In this document: positions 10,685 to 21,706 of the stretch, in pieces
Layout of the letters: each line of letters starts with the position of its first letter
Position numbering within the stretch: the stretch's first letter is position 1
Assembly: GCA_030704615.1 (NCBI GenBank)
Contig: CM060732.1
Coordinates: forward strand, 12,278,001-12,342,000
Reading direction: 5' to 3'
DNA length: 64,000 nt
From: Takakia lepidozioides
Lineage: Eukaryota; Streptophyta; Takakiopsida; Takakiales; Takakiaceae
Position numbers and translations under genes: made by a program
The notes under the pieces: generated by a model
Seen by the model: only the letters and a program-made list of their open reading frames with translations
Database searches by the model: none
Told to the model about the DNA's origin: nothing

Positions 10685-13600
10685 ATGACGAGGCGTCGTT
10701 TGTTGGAGAACACAGGGCCAAGGCAGCAGGTGAACGCGGAGACTGATTCACAAGAGCAGACGGGAGACTGAGGCAGCGACTGTGACACAGTCGGCGATAA
10801 GAGTGCGCCAGCCTGTGGAGGCAGAGATAATTCGCAGGGACACTGAAGGAGGTGGAAGCACTCGGAACGCCGAACCGGGAGAAGGTCAAGAAACCCTAGC
10901 GCAGACAGAAATTCCAGCAGATGTGAAGGGAAGAGGAAAGCTGCAGAAGGGGATCAAATTTCAAAACCTAAGAAGGTGCCAGTAAGTTTTATCTAACTTA
11001 CATTTCATTGTTGAAGATATGCGTAGAGATTGAGTGGAATGTCCCAGACAGGGATTGTCGATACCGACCATCACAAAGGTGATTTGCTTTCTACTCAAGG
11101 GTTTATCTATCGGTTCATTCACTGAGATCATACAGTCCTGATTGCCTTTCAAGGAGTCCTTCCTCTTCCCTTCTTTAGCAGGAACTACTGAATTGCGAGC
11201 GTCGTTAACGCCATTCGATTCTCCTCATGAGATTTATGTACCTATGTGTTTGAAGAGAGAGTCTGCACTTACGAACTACACTGAATGTCGTTGCCGCCAA
11301 TCAGTTGCACATATATGTCATTACACAACACCGGCAGGGTGATTGTCGTTAACGATCGCTAAGTTTTGTTTTGAATACGGCAGTATCAGCTTTGCTTGTG
11401 TAGATTGTGCTGAATTCTTTCACACCATTCATGGTGAGTTTCCTTGAGACAGAGTGATGGTCGTGTTTTTCACTATTTGCAAATCACTCAGTCAGAACTG
11501 AATGGCATCGTGCAGAAAACTGTGAGGTCGAAGCCTACAGGATCAGAGGGGAAAGGATCTGGAGATGGGGACGAGTCCGCAAAAAGCTCAGAGAATACAG
11601 ATGAAGCAGATGAATCCGAAGTGCACTACCTTGACAAGGTGAAAGAACTCATGTCATTCCAGAAGGTAAACTCTCAGGAGGTTATAAGGGACATGCTCGT
11701 ATCTGGAGGGCGTCTGGACATACCTCTGTGCCGGATGATATCAATGCCTGTTGTGCGTCCACCTCTTTCCCATGACATAACAAAATTGGAGAGTGATTTT
11801 GTGCATGGATATAGACTTGGTGCACAAGTTTTTTATGTGTCACTGACGGATATAAATGGGAAAAGCACATTAGTGTCTCCAGAGATCAGTGATAACTGGG
11901 ATGAGTGCTGGAAAGATGCCAATGAGGAGTTCGAGCTGGGCCTCATGATGGGAAAGAACACCCAGCAATTCTGCAACCACATGTTCTACGTCTGGGACGG
12001 CAACCACCGATTGCTGGCATGGATGGGATACATTCAGAAACACCATGCGAAAGACAAAGACAAGCATGTTGCTGTGGAGGCAATGGTTTTGGATCCTGGA
12101 AACGACATCGCTAGGCTTCTTACAGCTATGCACGACGTGAACAAGTAAGTCATCCAGGAGATTTCATTCCCTCTGTAGTGTCTTATTAATCCTCAAAAAA
12201 CAGTGTTAAGGAATGCAATGTTTCCAATGTTTTTGCAGATCGACAGAGAAATCGCATGTGACAACAAGCTTGGTTCACACACTATTCCGAATTCAGAGGA
12301 TTGGTCTGATGAAGCTGGATGATTTTCGGACAGTACTACCACCCAATATCATCAAGAAGTGCGAAACAGGAAGAGCTGCAGGCACTTGGTATTCTTTGAC
12401 ACGAGAGGCGTTTCTGGAGTACATGTATGCGGTAAGCCCGAGTCTGTACTCTGTTTACTTTTCGAATACATGTTTGTAGTCCCTTCGGAGCTAATCACTA
12501 CTTGAATCAATGCAGCAAGAACTGGCAGAGGCAGCTGAGAAGGGAAAATCCGAATATTACCGCACTACACCAGAGAACTAAGGACATCAAAGGGTGTGGA
12601 AGCTGCAATAAAGAAGGAGTTTGAAATGCGAAGAACCAAATTGATGTCCGCCTTCGGAAAGCAGCTTAGAATAGTAGATCCTGGACTTGGTCCTGAGTTC
12701 CTTCAGCAGATCAAAACACACTATGACAAGCATGTGCATCCGGAGATGCAGCAGGAGAAATTGCACCGGCTGGCCATATCGATGGTCGACCCACAAACAA
12801 AAAAAGGTGGCTGGAGATATGGAACTCAGATCAAACAGTAAAGGACTTGAATCAGTTCCCAAAGAGCAGCCTGCACAAAGGTGGAAGGAATCAGTGATTT
12901 GGTGTTTGATAACTGGCTCCACAAGGCTACATTTTGGAGTCAGGTGTGTATTCTGCTGTTTTCTTCTCTTCAAGTATGTGATGAGTATCTTTTTGCAATT
13001 CTGACAAATATACTATTTGCAGCTCGAAAAGCGCGCCGTCATTGTGCTGGATCAGACTTTGAAGGACCTGAACATTTCGATTGTTTCCCCTCCCCAAATG
13101 TCATTGGAGGCATACATAAGGAAGTGGAGAGGTCTCACCTGGAGATACTGTTTTTTCCGGGAGTTCTCCAAAGATGGTAACATTTTACGGTCCAACGACT
13201 TTGACAGTCAGGTTGGAGGAGAGTGGGCCATGATGCGAGTTGTGTACAGGTGCAATGTCATACTTGAAACTCTACTGTTTTTTTTGGGAAAAATGTGGCT
13301 TCATATGGATTGCAATCTTAGATCCAGATTGAATGTCGTTGACGACATTCACTTCTTTGTCTGAGTCATTCTTAAGCGAGTATATGAATTCACCTGGTTA
13401 GGATCTAAGGGTGCAATTATATTGTCCCTGATTAGAATTGATAATGTCCTTGAATGGCGTTGACGACATTCACATACGGAGTTGTTGAGAGGTCCTCAGT
13501 TATTAAATTTTTGTAATGTCCATAGAGGTTACAGTGAGGGTTCCTCACTTCATTTTGCTGAATGTCAATGCAGACATTCAGTTGTTCTGCATTGTTTTTG

Positions 13601-16284
13601 CCTCTTGCGAGGAATCTGGAGGCTTGATAAGCTCTGTTTTGAGAAATCCAAAGTGAATGTCGTTGACGACATTCACTGCTGTGTCTGTATTATTCAACAG
13701 CGACAAATTCAATTTACATGGATTGGGAGCTAAGTAATTGGTTTCTTTTTGGTATTTTTGTGAATGGCGTTGACGCCATTCACATACAGTGATGTTGTGA
13801 GGTCCTCAGTGATATGTTCGTTATGAATGTGCATTGAGTTTTCCTGGAGGGTTCCTTACTCGATTTTTTTTGATTTCCATCCTGTGATTTTGCTTCATTT
13901 AAGTATAATTTGGCTTCATTCTTCACTTCTATGTCTGACGACATTCACTTCTATGTCTGTGTCATTCTAAACGATATTTTGCATTCACCTGGATTAGGGT
14001 GTATTTACAGTATCATTGAATGGAATGTTTTGAATGGCGTTGACGACATTCATATCTGGAGCAGTAGTGTGGTCCTGAAAGGTCCTTGGAGCAGTCAGAG
14101 CCATTTCAATCTATGTTTTTTTTCTTCTGTTCTACTTGCATCTTACTCACTGAGCGCTTTTGTGGGTTGGGATTTATCTCCTTTTTTCAGGTACACGAAA
14201 TATGTGCTTATGGAAGGAAATCACCTGAGCGGAATTCCCGACTATCTTGACATGTGGTCGGACCCTGCAAACGATCCAACCATGTATACTGCAGGGATAT
14301 TGAAGGACTGGAGTCCTTCTCACTTCAGAGACTGTGGGTGGTACCTTGACTGCCCACCTGAGCACACGACCTTTCAAGAACAGCATATGAAATACTTGAA
14401 CAATAACGCTGAGATGCTGGCGCCTTTGACTGACGAAGAGTATCAACGAAACATAGCAACATTGGCTGCCAAGGAGCCTGATGCTCAGGGAACGCCGCAG
14501 AAGGGAAAGAAGGCGGGCCGCAAACCAAAAGACAAGGCTGTTGATGTCATAGCCATCTCACCAGCAAAGCCAAAGGACAAAGACAAGTCCAAAGAGAAGG
14601 AAAAGGACAAGGGGAAGGAGAATGAAAAGGAGATGGAGAGTGGGCAGGACTTTACTGCTGGAAGATATACCCGCACTCTTCAGTGCGTGTTCGATGCCAA
14701 GCCACACCCTTCCCGTTCTGATTCAGCAGGAGAGATGAAAATTGTTAATGAGGGTTGGCTTTCGATGATGCAGAGTCGAAAGAGAGGATACACTGGGGTG
14801 CCATCCCCTACCTGGGACAATATAATCTCATTCCTCAATCTGGTGAGAATTCCAGTTTCTTTCCTTTTTCTCTGAAAGTTTCGTTGGCAGTATTTCAGTC
14901 TCGTTCTTTGAAAACATTCTTGCCATCGTTCTTATAAAAAACATGTCTGTTGCAGGTGAGCACAGGTCCCACCTTCGTGTGCGGTGTGCAGAAAACTTAT
15001 GCGGCCGACATTGTCATTCTCGACATCCCGGATGGCCAGGCTGTGCCAGAAGTTCTTCCAAAGGGCAAGACGCCAGGCTGGAACAAATTCGAGGACAACT
15101 ACTGGAGTTGGGTGTTCGGGTTCTGTAACAACTTCCTCTCTGATGCAGGGACACTTCTGCTTTTTCAGTCATGTGACAATGATAGTCGTCGGGCATTGGC
15201 ATCATACCTCAAGTCTTCAGGGTTTGAAGTTTTGCGCACATGGAATTGTGTGAACAGCCTCTACCTTGTGAAAGGGGGTTTCCCTGGTCAGCTGGTATGC
15301 CGTCTCCCTTCTGCTTGTGCTTTGATCATGAGTTTCAATTTTCTCTGCTCCACTCTAGTAGAATGTGTTATGATCGACACCGATCATCACCGATTCATGA
15401 TTTTTTTGTGTCAGAGTTCTGAATAGCCGATGTACACACTTCCACTTAGATTGTGTTTACCACACTAACCTGCTATCTTTGGCAGACGAGGATGTTCGAG
15501 GCGATCTGCCTGCGGAGGATTCGCACATCAAAGACACCATCCTCCATCCGCAGCTTTGAGATTTCTGACCAGGGTTGTTTCGTCAACCCCCCCTATGAGC
15601 CCCATGTCGATGACATTTTGTACAACTTCATGCAGTCCAGTCAGACTCTGAAGAGACCAGATGGCACTCCCTGGAGAGGTGCAAAGGAAAAGTCCCCAGC
15701 ATTCATGCAAATACTGCTGGAGTCATGCAGCCACCGCTCTGCACGGGTGGTCGATCTTTCTGTGTCCACAGGTTCGTTTTTTCCCTTCCGAATTGGTTTC
15801 CTTTCAACAGTTTCATCTGCTTAAATCCCCCCCTCCAAACTGTTCATGTTCTCCTGTCTGGTGCAGGAGCAACTTACCACGCATGCAAGGCAGGCGGAAG
15901 AAGCCTTTTTGGCATGGAGGGTGATTCTGACCTCTACAACACAGTGCTCCTCCCCCTTTTGTCTGGCTCCACTTCAGGCACACAGACTGATCGGATTCAA
16001 ATTCGAAATGATGACGATCCCGAAGATAAGCAGGTCGACAACGACTTTTCATGTGAGTAAGTGCTAAACCCTCTTTGGGAGTCATACTCAATTTCTCGAT
16101 AACATCAAAGTTACAGTAATAACTTTTTCAGGCTGTCTTTCAGGAAAGGCAGCGGTGGATCTTCAGGAGATACAGTCATTTCTGGCGAGTCTGTTTTCGA
16201 CAGCCCCTTTCCAATTTTCTGCTTCCTGTTTATGCCGAAGCAATGGCACTTCACGCGGCCGAGTCCCTATCCCCTGACTTTTTA
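10685..16284 (+). CDS. ParB-like plus permuted DNA methyltransferase-like cargo protein, copy A
   Basis: Multi-exon gene. Visible exons: ~10685-10982 (basic, NLS-like GKRKAAEGDQ), ~11480-12145, 12239-12431, ~12514-12950, ~13020-13249, 14191-14842, 14956-15294, 15486-15771, 15867-16056, 16132-16284, mostly with GT-AG borders. Exon 2 carries a ParB/Srx-like segment ending FYVWDGNHRLLAWM (DGNHR at 11996-12010). A conserved central region follows (HFRDCGWYLD), then a Lys/Glu/Asp-rich linker. The last exons form a beta-class (motif IV before motif I) methyltransferase: DIVILDIPDG (15022-15036), WNKFEDNYW, a GF...W strand-helix segment, KSPAFMQ (motif X-like), then DLSVSTG/GATYHACK...FGMEGD (motif I, split by an intron). 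DIPDG replaces the usual DPPY. The last exon ends LPVYAEA..., shared with copy C. A frameshift near 12580 and another near 12830 may disable it. Confidence 0.72.
13330..14052. repeat. TTGA-loop hairpins in the large intron of cargo gene A
   Basis: At least five imperfect palindromes of the type GAATGTCGTTGACGACATTC or GAATGGCGTTGACGCCATTC at 13330-13351, 13451-13472, 13652-13676, 13760-13783 and 14031-14052, plus half-copies near 13560 and 13935. Each is a stem of about 8-10 bp around a TTGA loop. Weaker relatives occur in the first intron (~11200, ~11285, ~11345). Spacing is irregular. Confidence 0.85.
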
Positions 16285-16964
16285 GTGGCCAGCCGTAGGT
16301 GTATCCAGCGTGGATCCGGTGTTCTAAAACTTAGACTTAGATGCAGAGGAAGCGGGGATACATTGTACTGACTCTGAGTCAGACTGAACTGTATTCTTTT
16401 AATATTCATTTTCATATTATCTGGAAAACGTTGAATCCCCTTCCTCCACCGTAGTTGTTCCTTTAGAACAAATAATAATCACAGAATCAACTTTCATTTT
16501 AAATTGCAATATGTATGAATCCATCTCACAAACCTCCCTGACTCTTCTCATATCCATTGTGCATTCATCTACACTGTATTCATGCGTGCTCCATTCATGA
16601 ATTTTTCCTTTGTACAACATCCATTGTACATTCATCCTCTGTACTCTTTAATCCACCCCACAAACCTTCCACACTCATTTCATATACGTTTGTGCATTTG
16701 TCAAAAGATTTGGTCATGCATCTTCCTGTCATGAATTTTTGTCATTGCTCAACATCCATTATACATTCATCCATTTTACTCTTATCCATCCCTCATTCAT
16801 CCATCTACATTCATTTTTCACACTCATCCATCTGTTTATCATCCAACTGTACATTCATCCATCCTTTATTCAATGCCTTTTATTATGTCGTCCAGCTTTC
16901 GCGGTAAAGGGTGCCAATCCGCGGGAATACACTCCACTTCTTTCTGGGCGCGTGGTGACGCGGC
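16285..16964. repeat. 3' region of transposon A with CATTCATCC-like runs
   Basis: AT-rich non-coding DNA after the cargo gene. From ~16540 to ~16875 the words CATTCATCC and TCCATTGTACATTC recur about every 30-60 bp, a loosely ordered, diverged tandem repeat. I see no coding potential. Confidence 0.5.
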
Positions 16965-17082
16965 CTTCACGTGTGATGACGTGGAGTGAGCCCCGTGACG
17001 TGGCATTTGCGCAAGGTGACGTGGCGTGAGCGCAGTTGCGCTCACGCGCTCACGTGACCAGGCTCACGCCGAGGCATCCCTG
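16965..17082. repeat. Right terminal block of transposon A (TGACGTGG / CTCACGC words)
   Basis: Dense GC-rich repeats of GACGTGG, GTGAGC and the inverse GCTCACGC, ending with CCAGGCTCACGC (17058-17069), then 13 further bases. Both ends of transposon C carry the same motif 13 bp from the edge, so 17082 is my estimate of the terminus. Confidence 0.65.
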
Positions 17083-18240
17083 CCTCAAAGTAGACCTCAC
17101 CCTTGAGATAGGAGTATTGCCTTGCCCGCCTGTTGGCTCTTTTGCTCTCCTCCTTTGTCAGATAGTCATTGACTTCTCCAAAACATAAGAGATGCATAAC
17201 TTCCACATCATCAAGTACATCAGGTTGCCTTTCCTCCTTAACAACTGCTGTATGATTGTCAGAGCTGATGAGAGACCTTTTCCCCCATCTTTCAGCTTCG
17301 CGTAATAGTGACATCTGAGTGGCCTTGGTGGGTGTGCTCCATGGCACCCAGTCCCCTTCATCATCCCTGTTATAAGAAGAAGTGTCTTGTTTGGAACAAT
17401 GTGGCCCATCACTGTCTGAAGAATAAAATGTCTTGGTGGAACACTCACCCCCCATGTTCTCTTCAACTGGCCATTCTGACGAGGAAGTCACCCGAGTTTT
17501 CTTGTTGTTTCTGTGCTTGTAGATTGTTGAAGGAATGGTGTTCTTGCAAGCTTCCCTCTTCATCGTTTGATCGTTCCTTCACAATTTTGCAGACTGGCTG
17601 TACCTTGCTTAGCTCCTGATCACGAGCATGAGATCCTCGGGTAATCACATGGATGGTGGAGGACAAAAGGCCATCAGATCTTCCTCTTCTTTGTTGTTGA
17701 TTGCAGGAACCTCCTTTTTTCCTGCACCCATATCTTTCCAAATACCCTCCCTGACCAGATTGACAGGACTTGATTGATCAATTCCCTTTCCTTGTTTCTT
17801 GGCAGCCAAAGTCTGTGCAGCAAAAGTCACCCTTTTTTCCTCCCCATTTGGCATTGTACCTGGTTTCAGTCCTCCTTTCAATATACCATGAGCCTTGGTC
17901 AACCCTCCACCTGTGGAAAGAGCTATCTATTCCAGGAACGAACTCAAATGAAAAGTCACCAAGCAAATCTATTCCTATGTGGTGCTCTGAGTACAGCCAC
18001 CAATATGGGTCCAGATCTGTTTCTAAAGAAAAATGACTTCCCAACAGTGTTTTTTTGAAATGCCAAAGACCCACACACACATGCATAGTACTCTTCTCTT
18101 TTGCAGATCATTTCCCCTCTTTCACTGCTATACCCCACTTGCCTATGAGCCTCTTCTCTCAACTCCTTCTTACCCTCCTTAAATTGAAATAGATAAGCCT
18201 TGATGGCACCCCTATCCCACTCTAGTTTAAGAAGATAGGC
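17083..18240 (-). CDS. Pol linker between RNaseH and integrase, second Ty3 element
   Basis: Minus-strand coding in two or three frames (17042-17563, 17645-17902, 17778-18162) joins the RNaseH domain to the expected integrase. The end nearest integrase reads RRARQYSYLKGEVYF, the usual lead-in to the HHCC zinc domain, and is cut by transposon A. The rest is about 350 codons with no domain I recognise; it contains an aromatic segment (DLDPYWWLYSEHHIGIDLLG) and acidic/Ser-rich stretches. This is longer than in most Ty3 elements. Frameshifts prevent one continuous reading. Confidence 0.6.
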
Positions 18241-19322
18241 TCCATCCCTCTTCCTTCCTTCCCTTTTCTACTGTATAAAGAAGTAGAGTATACCTCGATT
18301 TCCTCGGTTTCCTCTGCTGGTCCCACTGGATACCTGCTTAGCGCATCTACGTTAGCATGCCTAGCACCTGCCCTATGAACAATTTTAAACTCAAAATCTT
18401 GTAACATCATGATCCATCTACCCCTGCGTCCATATGCGTCACTTACCGTTGCCAACCACTCCAGTGGTTTGTGATCAGTCCTGATTACAAAAGGGTTCCA
18501 TACAGGTACTGCCCTAAAGTGTAATACTCCCCACACCAGGGCATAGCATTCACCTTCCATAGGGTGATATTTGCGCTGAGCATCAGATAGTACCTTACTG
18601 GCGTATGCAATGACCCTCTCCTTTTTATACTCCTTTTGTGACAAGACTGCCCCTACTCCTTTGATGGACCAGTCAACATCCAAGACGAACGGTCTTGAGA
18701 AATCTGGTCTTGCCAGGATGGGAGCAGTTACCAACTTCACCTGTAAGGCAGAAAAGGCGTTTTGTGCCTCTGCACTCCAGATAAACTTCACATCTTTCTT
18801 GGTTAGAGTGAACAAGGGTACTGCCACTCCAGCATATCCTTTGACATAGGGCCTATAGTACCCTGTCATGCCCAAGTAGCTTTTGAGAGGAGTGTGGTTT
18901 TTGGGCAAGGGAAACCTTTCAATAGCAGCTATCTTATCTGGATCAGGCCACGTTCCCTCTTCAGAGATCACATGCCCAAGGAATACCAACTGTAAGTTGG
19001 CAAAGTAACACTTGTCCGGATTGAGCCTAAGATTGGCCTTTCTAACCTTTCTCAGTACTCTCTTTATATGTCCCATGTGATCTCCCCAGTCCTTGCTATG
19101 GATATTGACGTCATCTACAAAAACTTTAGCGCAATCTTTGATTTCTTCTTTGAGCACCCTATTCATTGTTCTCTGAAAGGTAGCAGTGGCATTTTTTAGC
19201 CCGAATGGCATGACTAGCCATTCATACAATCCCTTCTTTGTGATCACTGCTGTTTTGCTTATGTCTCGGTCGTCCATTTTGATCTGCCAAAAACCAATTG
19301 TAAATCCAGCGCAGAAAACCAC
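18222..19322 (-). CDS. Reverse transcriptase C-terminal half and RNaseH, second Ty3 element
   Basis: 366 codons. The RT palm has the catalytic FVDD box (KVFVDDVNIHSKDW) in place of the more common YIDD/YVDD, after WLVMPFGLKNATATFQ. The thumb region LGHVISEEG and LGMTGYYRPY is normal for Ty3. RNaseH follows with D in FVLDVDWS, E in MEGECYALVW, D in IRTDHKPLEW and the terminal HANVDALSR. One frameshift near 19270-19300 separates it from the upstream part of pol (19259-21154). Confidence 0.9.
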   Translation of the reverse strand: MVFCAGFTIGFWQIKMDDRDISKTAVITKKGLYEWLVMPFGLKNATATFQRTMNRVLKEEIKDCAKVFVDDVNIHSKDWGDHMGHIKRVLRKVRKANLRLNPDKCYFANLQLVFLGHVISEEGTWPDPDKIAAIERFPLPKNHTPLKSYLGMTGYYRPYVKGYAGVAVPLFTLTKKDVKFIWSAEAQNAFSALQVKLVTAPILARPDFSRPFVLDVDWSIKGVGAVLSQKEYKKERVIAYASKVLSDAQRKYHPMEGECYALVWGVLHFRAVPVWNPFVIRTDHKPLEWLATVSDAYGRRGRWIMMLQDFEFKIVHRAGARHANVDALSRYPVGPAEETEEIEVYSTSLYSRKGKEGRGMEPIFLN

Positions 19323-21154
19323 TTGGCTTTCCCCAACTGGTTTAAAACATCCTGAATTAATGGCATAGGGTAAGAGTCCCTTCTGGTTAAACGGTTTACT
19401 GGCCTAAAATCACCACAAAACCGCTTGGATCCATCTTTTTTTGGTGGAAGGGTAACTGGACACGACCATTCTGAACTACTCTCTCTCATCTTGCCTTGTG
19501 AGATCAAAGTCTCAATTTGTCCTTGTACCTCGTTTTCCTCCCACTCTGATAGGCGGCTGGGACGACTTCTGCAAGGGGGAAAGCCTTGAGTATCAATTGT
19601 ATGTTCCACCTCACTGCAATATCCTAAGTCAGCCTTGCTAAGAGCAAAACATTCCTGATTTGCTTTTAGCTCTTGCTCCAGCTCTTTCCTTTGTTCTGGA
19701 GCGAGCTCTGGGTTGATGTGTAGTCTGGATTTCAGACTTCTCCAACGACTCTCCATTTCTTCCTCTTGACTGGGTTCTAAACTCTTTCCCTCCACCTGGC
19801 TTACAGAGTTAGCTACTCTCTGTCTTTCCTCCTGTGTGACAACCTGATTCCAATCATGGAAATCATCCTCTATTTCTACATTGTTGTTCCCTAGTTCTCC
19901 ATCCCAAGCCTTCTGGTGAGCTTCCTGAATTATAGCGGCAGCCATGCTACGTTGGGTCTCTTCCTGAAGGAGTTTAGACATCCCTTGGTCTTCGAACAGG
20001 TCCTCCCCTAGGCTGACATCATCTATTATCTCCTCAACATCCTTCAGTACTGTATCTACCTCCTCACTCTCTTCAGAACCTCCCATCTCCTCATCCTTAT
20101 CAGATTTAGAGGTGTCAGAACCTGAGGATCCTTCCTCCGTGTCCTCATACTCTTCCTCTGGCTTTCTTTCTTTCTCCCACAAGCCTAGGTACTGCTCATC
20201 TGACGTCAGGGTTAAGACATTACATGCTGACGTACTGCCTGCATACCGCACTCTGCTCTCGACCCCTCTATGGCAGGCTGTTCTGGTAACTGCAGGCTCA
20301 TTATAATTTATGGTGTGCAAAGGGAAGTGAGCAAAATCCTTTCCTGGCCCATAGCGCACACGAATTGTTTCAGCTTCGGTGTCAACTACAGCGCCAAACT
20401 TTTTGAGAAAGTCTAATCCCAGCAGCATGTGATATGTATCCGTGTTCACCACCATAAAGGACAAACGATTGGTCAGCTCTCCTACTTTGACCTTGATGTC
20501 CTCAAGTCTGCCCATTGCAGTCTCAAGAGCACCAGAGGCTACTTTGTAATTTACATCCTTACTAGTAATGACAGATCCCATCAGACCAAGATCCCTTACA
20601 GTACTTGCGGATATTACTGAGAGCATGGCACCTGTGTCAATCTGGCCTAATACTTGGTAATCTCCCATTGTAATCATCACATGAAGTGCCTTTACTTTAC
20701 CAGTATAAGCATATGAGATTGTGGGTTCAGCGTGTGCTGAGTACAAAGGTCTTGGTACATCCCTCACAACTTCTACACTGTGAGTTGTCTCCCTTTGTTG
20801 TACCATTGCCCTTTCCACCACTTTGACCAGCCCTTTCAATTTGTCTAGCTCTCCGGGCACAGTCATGATTAGGTCCATGGGAGACAACGAGATTCTCCCT
20901 TTGTAGAAGTGGTTCAAGATTCTGGATTTCGTACCTCCTTCTATGGCAGTCTTGAAATTGTTCTTTGGGTAGATTTCACTCTTGGTCCTGCTTGGCTGTT
21001 CACTGCTCTCACTATTCCTTTCTGGTGACCCTGTAGGTTCAACAATCGGACTCTGGACAGGGATACGTGTCCTTGGAAGTCTGACTTCATTGATACTATT
21101 TTGTGACATCAGATTTGTCATTTCTGCGAGTACATTCATCATCATAGAACACAT
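19259..21154 (-). CDS. Protease and RT N-terminal half, second Ty3 element
   Basis: 631 codons. Order: a short leader, aspartic protease with QIDTGAMLSVIS (active DTG) and LLGLDFLKKFG, then a long acidic region (runs of E/D, ~19800-20170) and the fingers/palm start of RT (CRSRPSRLSEWE, MRESSSEWSCPVTLPPKKDG, CGDFRPVNRLTRRDSYPMPL, WFSALDLQ). It runs into the RT-RNaseH frame through a frameshift. Its start overlaps the end of gag by about 59 bp in another phase. Confidence 0.88.
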   Translation of the reverse strand: MCSMMMNVLAEMTNLMSQNSINEVRLPRTRIPVQSPIVEPTGSPERNSESSEQPSRTKSEIYPKNNFKTAIEGGTKSRILNHFYKGRISLSPMDLIMTVPGELDKLKGLVKVVERAMVQQRETTHSVEVVRDVPRPLYSAHAEPTISYAYTGKVKALHVMITMGDYQVLGQIDTGAMLSVISASTVRDLGLMGSVITSKDVNYKVASGALETAMGRLEDIKVKVGELTNRLSFMVVNTDTYHMLLGLDFLKKFGAVVDTEAETIRVRYGPGKDFAHFPLHTINYNEPAVTRTACHRGVESRVRYAGSTSACNVLTLTSDEQYLGLWEKERKPEEEYEDTEEGSSGSDTSKSDKDEEMGGSEESEEVDTVLKDVEEIIDDVSLGEDLFEDQGMSKLLQEETQRSMAAAIIQEAHQKAWDGELGNNNVEIEDDFHDWNQVVTQEERQRVANSVSQVEGKSLEPSQEEEMESRWRSLKSRLHINPELAPEQRKELEQELKANQECFALSKADLGYCSEVEHTIDTQGFPPCRSRPSRLSEWEENEVQGQIETLISQGKMRESSSEWSCPVTLPPKKDGSKRFCGDFRPVNRLTRRDSYPMPLIQDVLNQLGKAKWFSALDLQLVFGRSKWTTET

Positions 21155-21706
21155 CTACAAAGTTAGTTCCCGGAGTTCCCATCATAGTCTGGTCGAGTTT
21201 TCTACTGCACTCACTCTCTGTATGCCCGAGTAGCTTGCAAAAGTTGCATCTCACACCACACATTTCCGTGGAATGCCCGAACCGGTGACATTTGTCACAC
21301 TTAGCTGGGGTTCTTCCTTCAGGACAATATGCAGCTATGTGACCTTCTTTGTGACAAACATTACAAAGGCGAACACGAGGTGGTGTTCTAGATCCCGAGC
21401 TTTCTCCTATGACTGGTCCCCTATCAAAGTACTTCTGTAGGGTAGTGTTCAGCTGATCAAGTCTTCTGTCCACAGGGTTGACAAACACAACTGACTCATC
21501 TGTATCATCTCTTTCCAATGGCTCTAGAGGTATTTCCCCTAACTTTCCCAGGCCCCTTTCAATCTCAATGGCTGTGTCAAGTGCTTCCTCTACATCAAGG
21601 AAGCGCCTGCCAGCATTACTCTTGCTATTTCTGGTCTCAAACCCGCTGCAAATCTATGCCTCTGTTCCAAATCAGACGCCCCACTTCTTATAAATAACCG
21701 GTTCAA
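21096..21706 (-). CDS. Gag C-terminal half with three zinc knuckles, second Ty3 element
   Basis: Minus-strand gag with three CCHC knuckles in a row: CNVCHKEGHIAAYC, CDKCHRFGHSTEMC and CNFCKLLGHTESEC (21190-21370). Upstream the capsid-like part (RNRLFIRSGASDLEQRHRF) runs to 21706, where transposon B is inserted; gag then continues from 35599. The TAA-type stop at 21096 lies inside the protease frame, so gag and pol overlap. Confidence 0.85.

Larger units (their letters stand above)
5931..17082. mobile_element. MULE-like transposon A with methyltransferase-like cargo
   Basis: Inserted between the RNaseH-integrase linker and the integrase of the second Ty3 element. It carries a minus-strand transposase and a plus-strand ParB/methyltransferase-like gene, the same pair as B and C. 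The right end has GCGTGAGCCTGG (complement, 17058-17069), identical to the terminal motif of both ends of C. The left end lacks this motif and I could not define a target duplication, so the left boundary is approximate and may be truncated. Confidence 0.75.

Noticed and set aside
13910-14190. N-terminal part of a 321-codon ORF before the HFRDC exon
   Set aside because: Lies in the hairpin intron; coding similarity to copy C begins only at 14191 after an AG acceptor.
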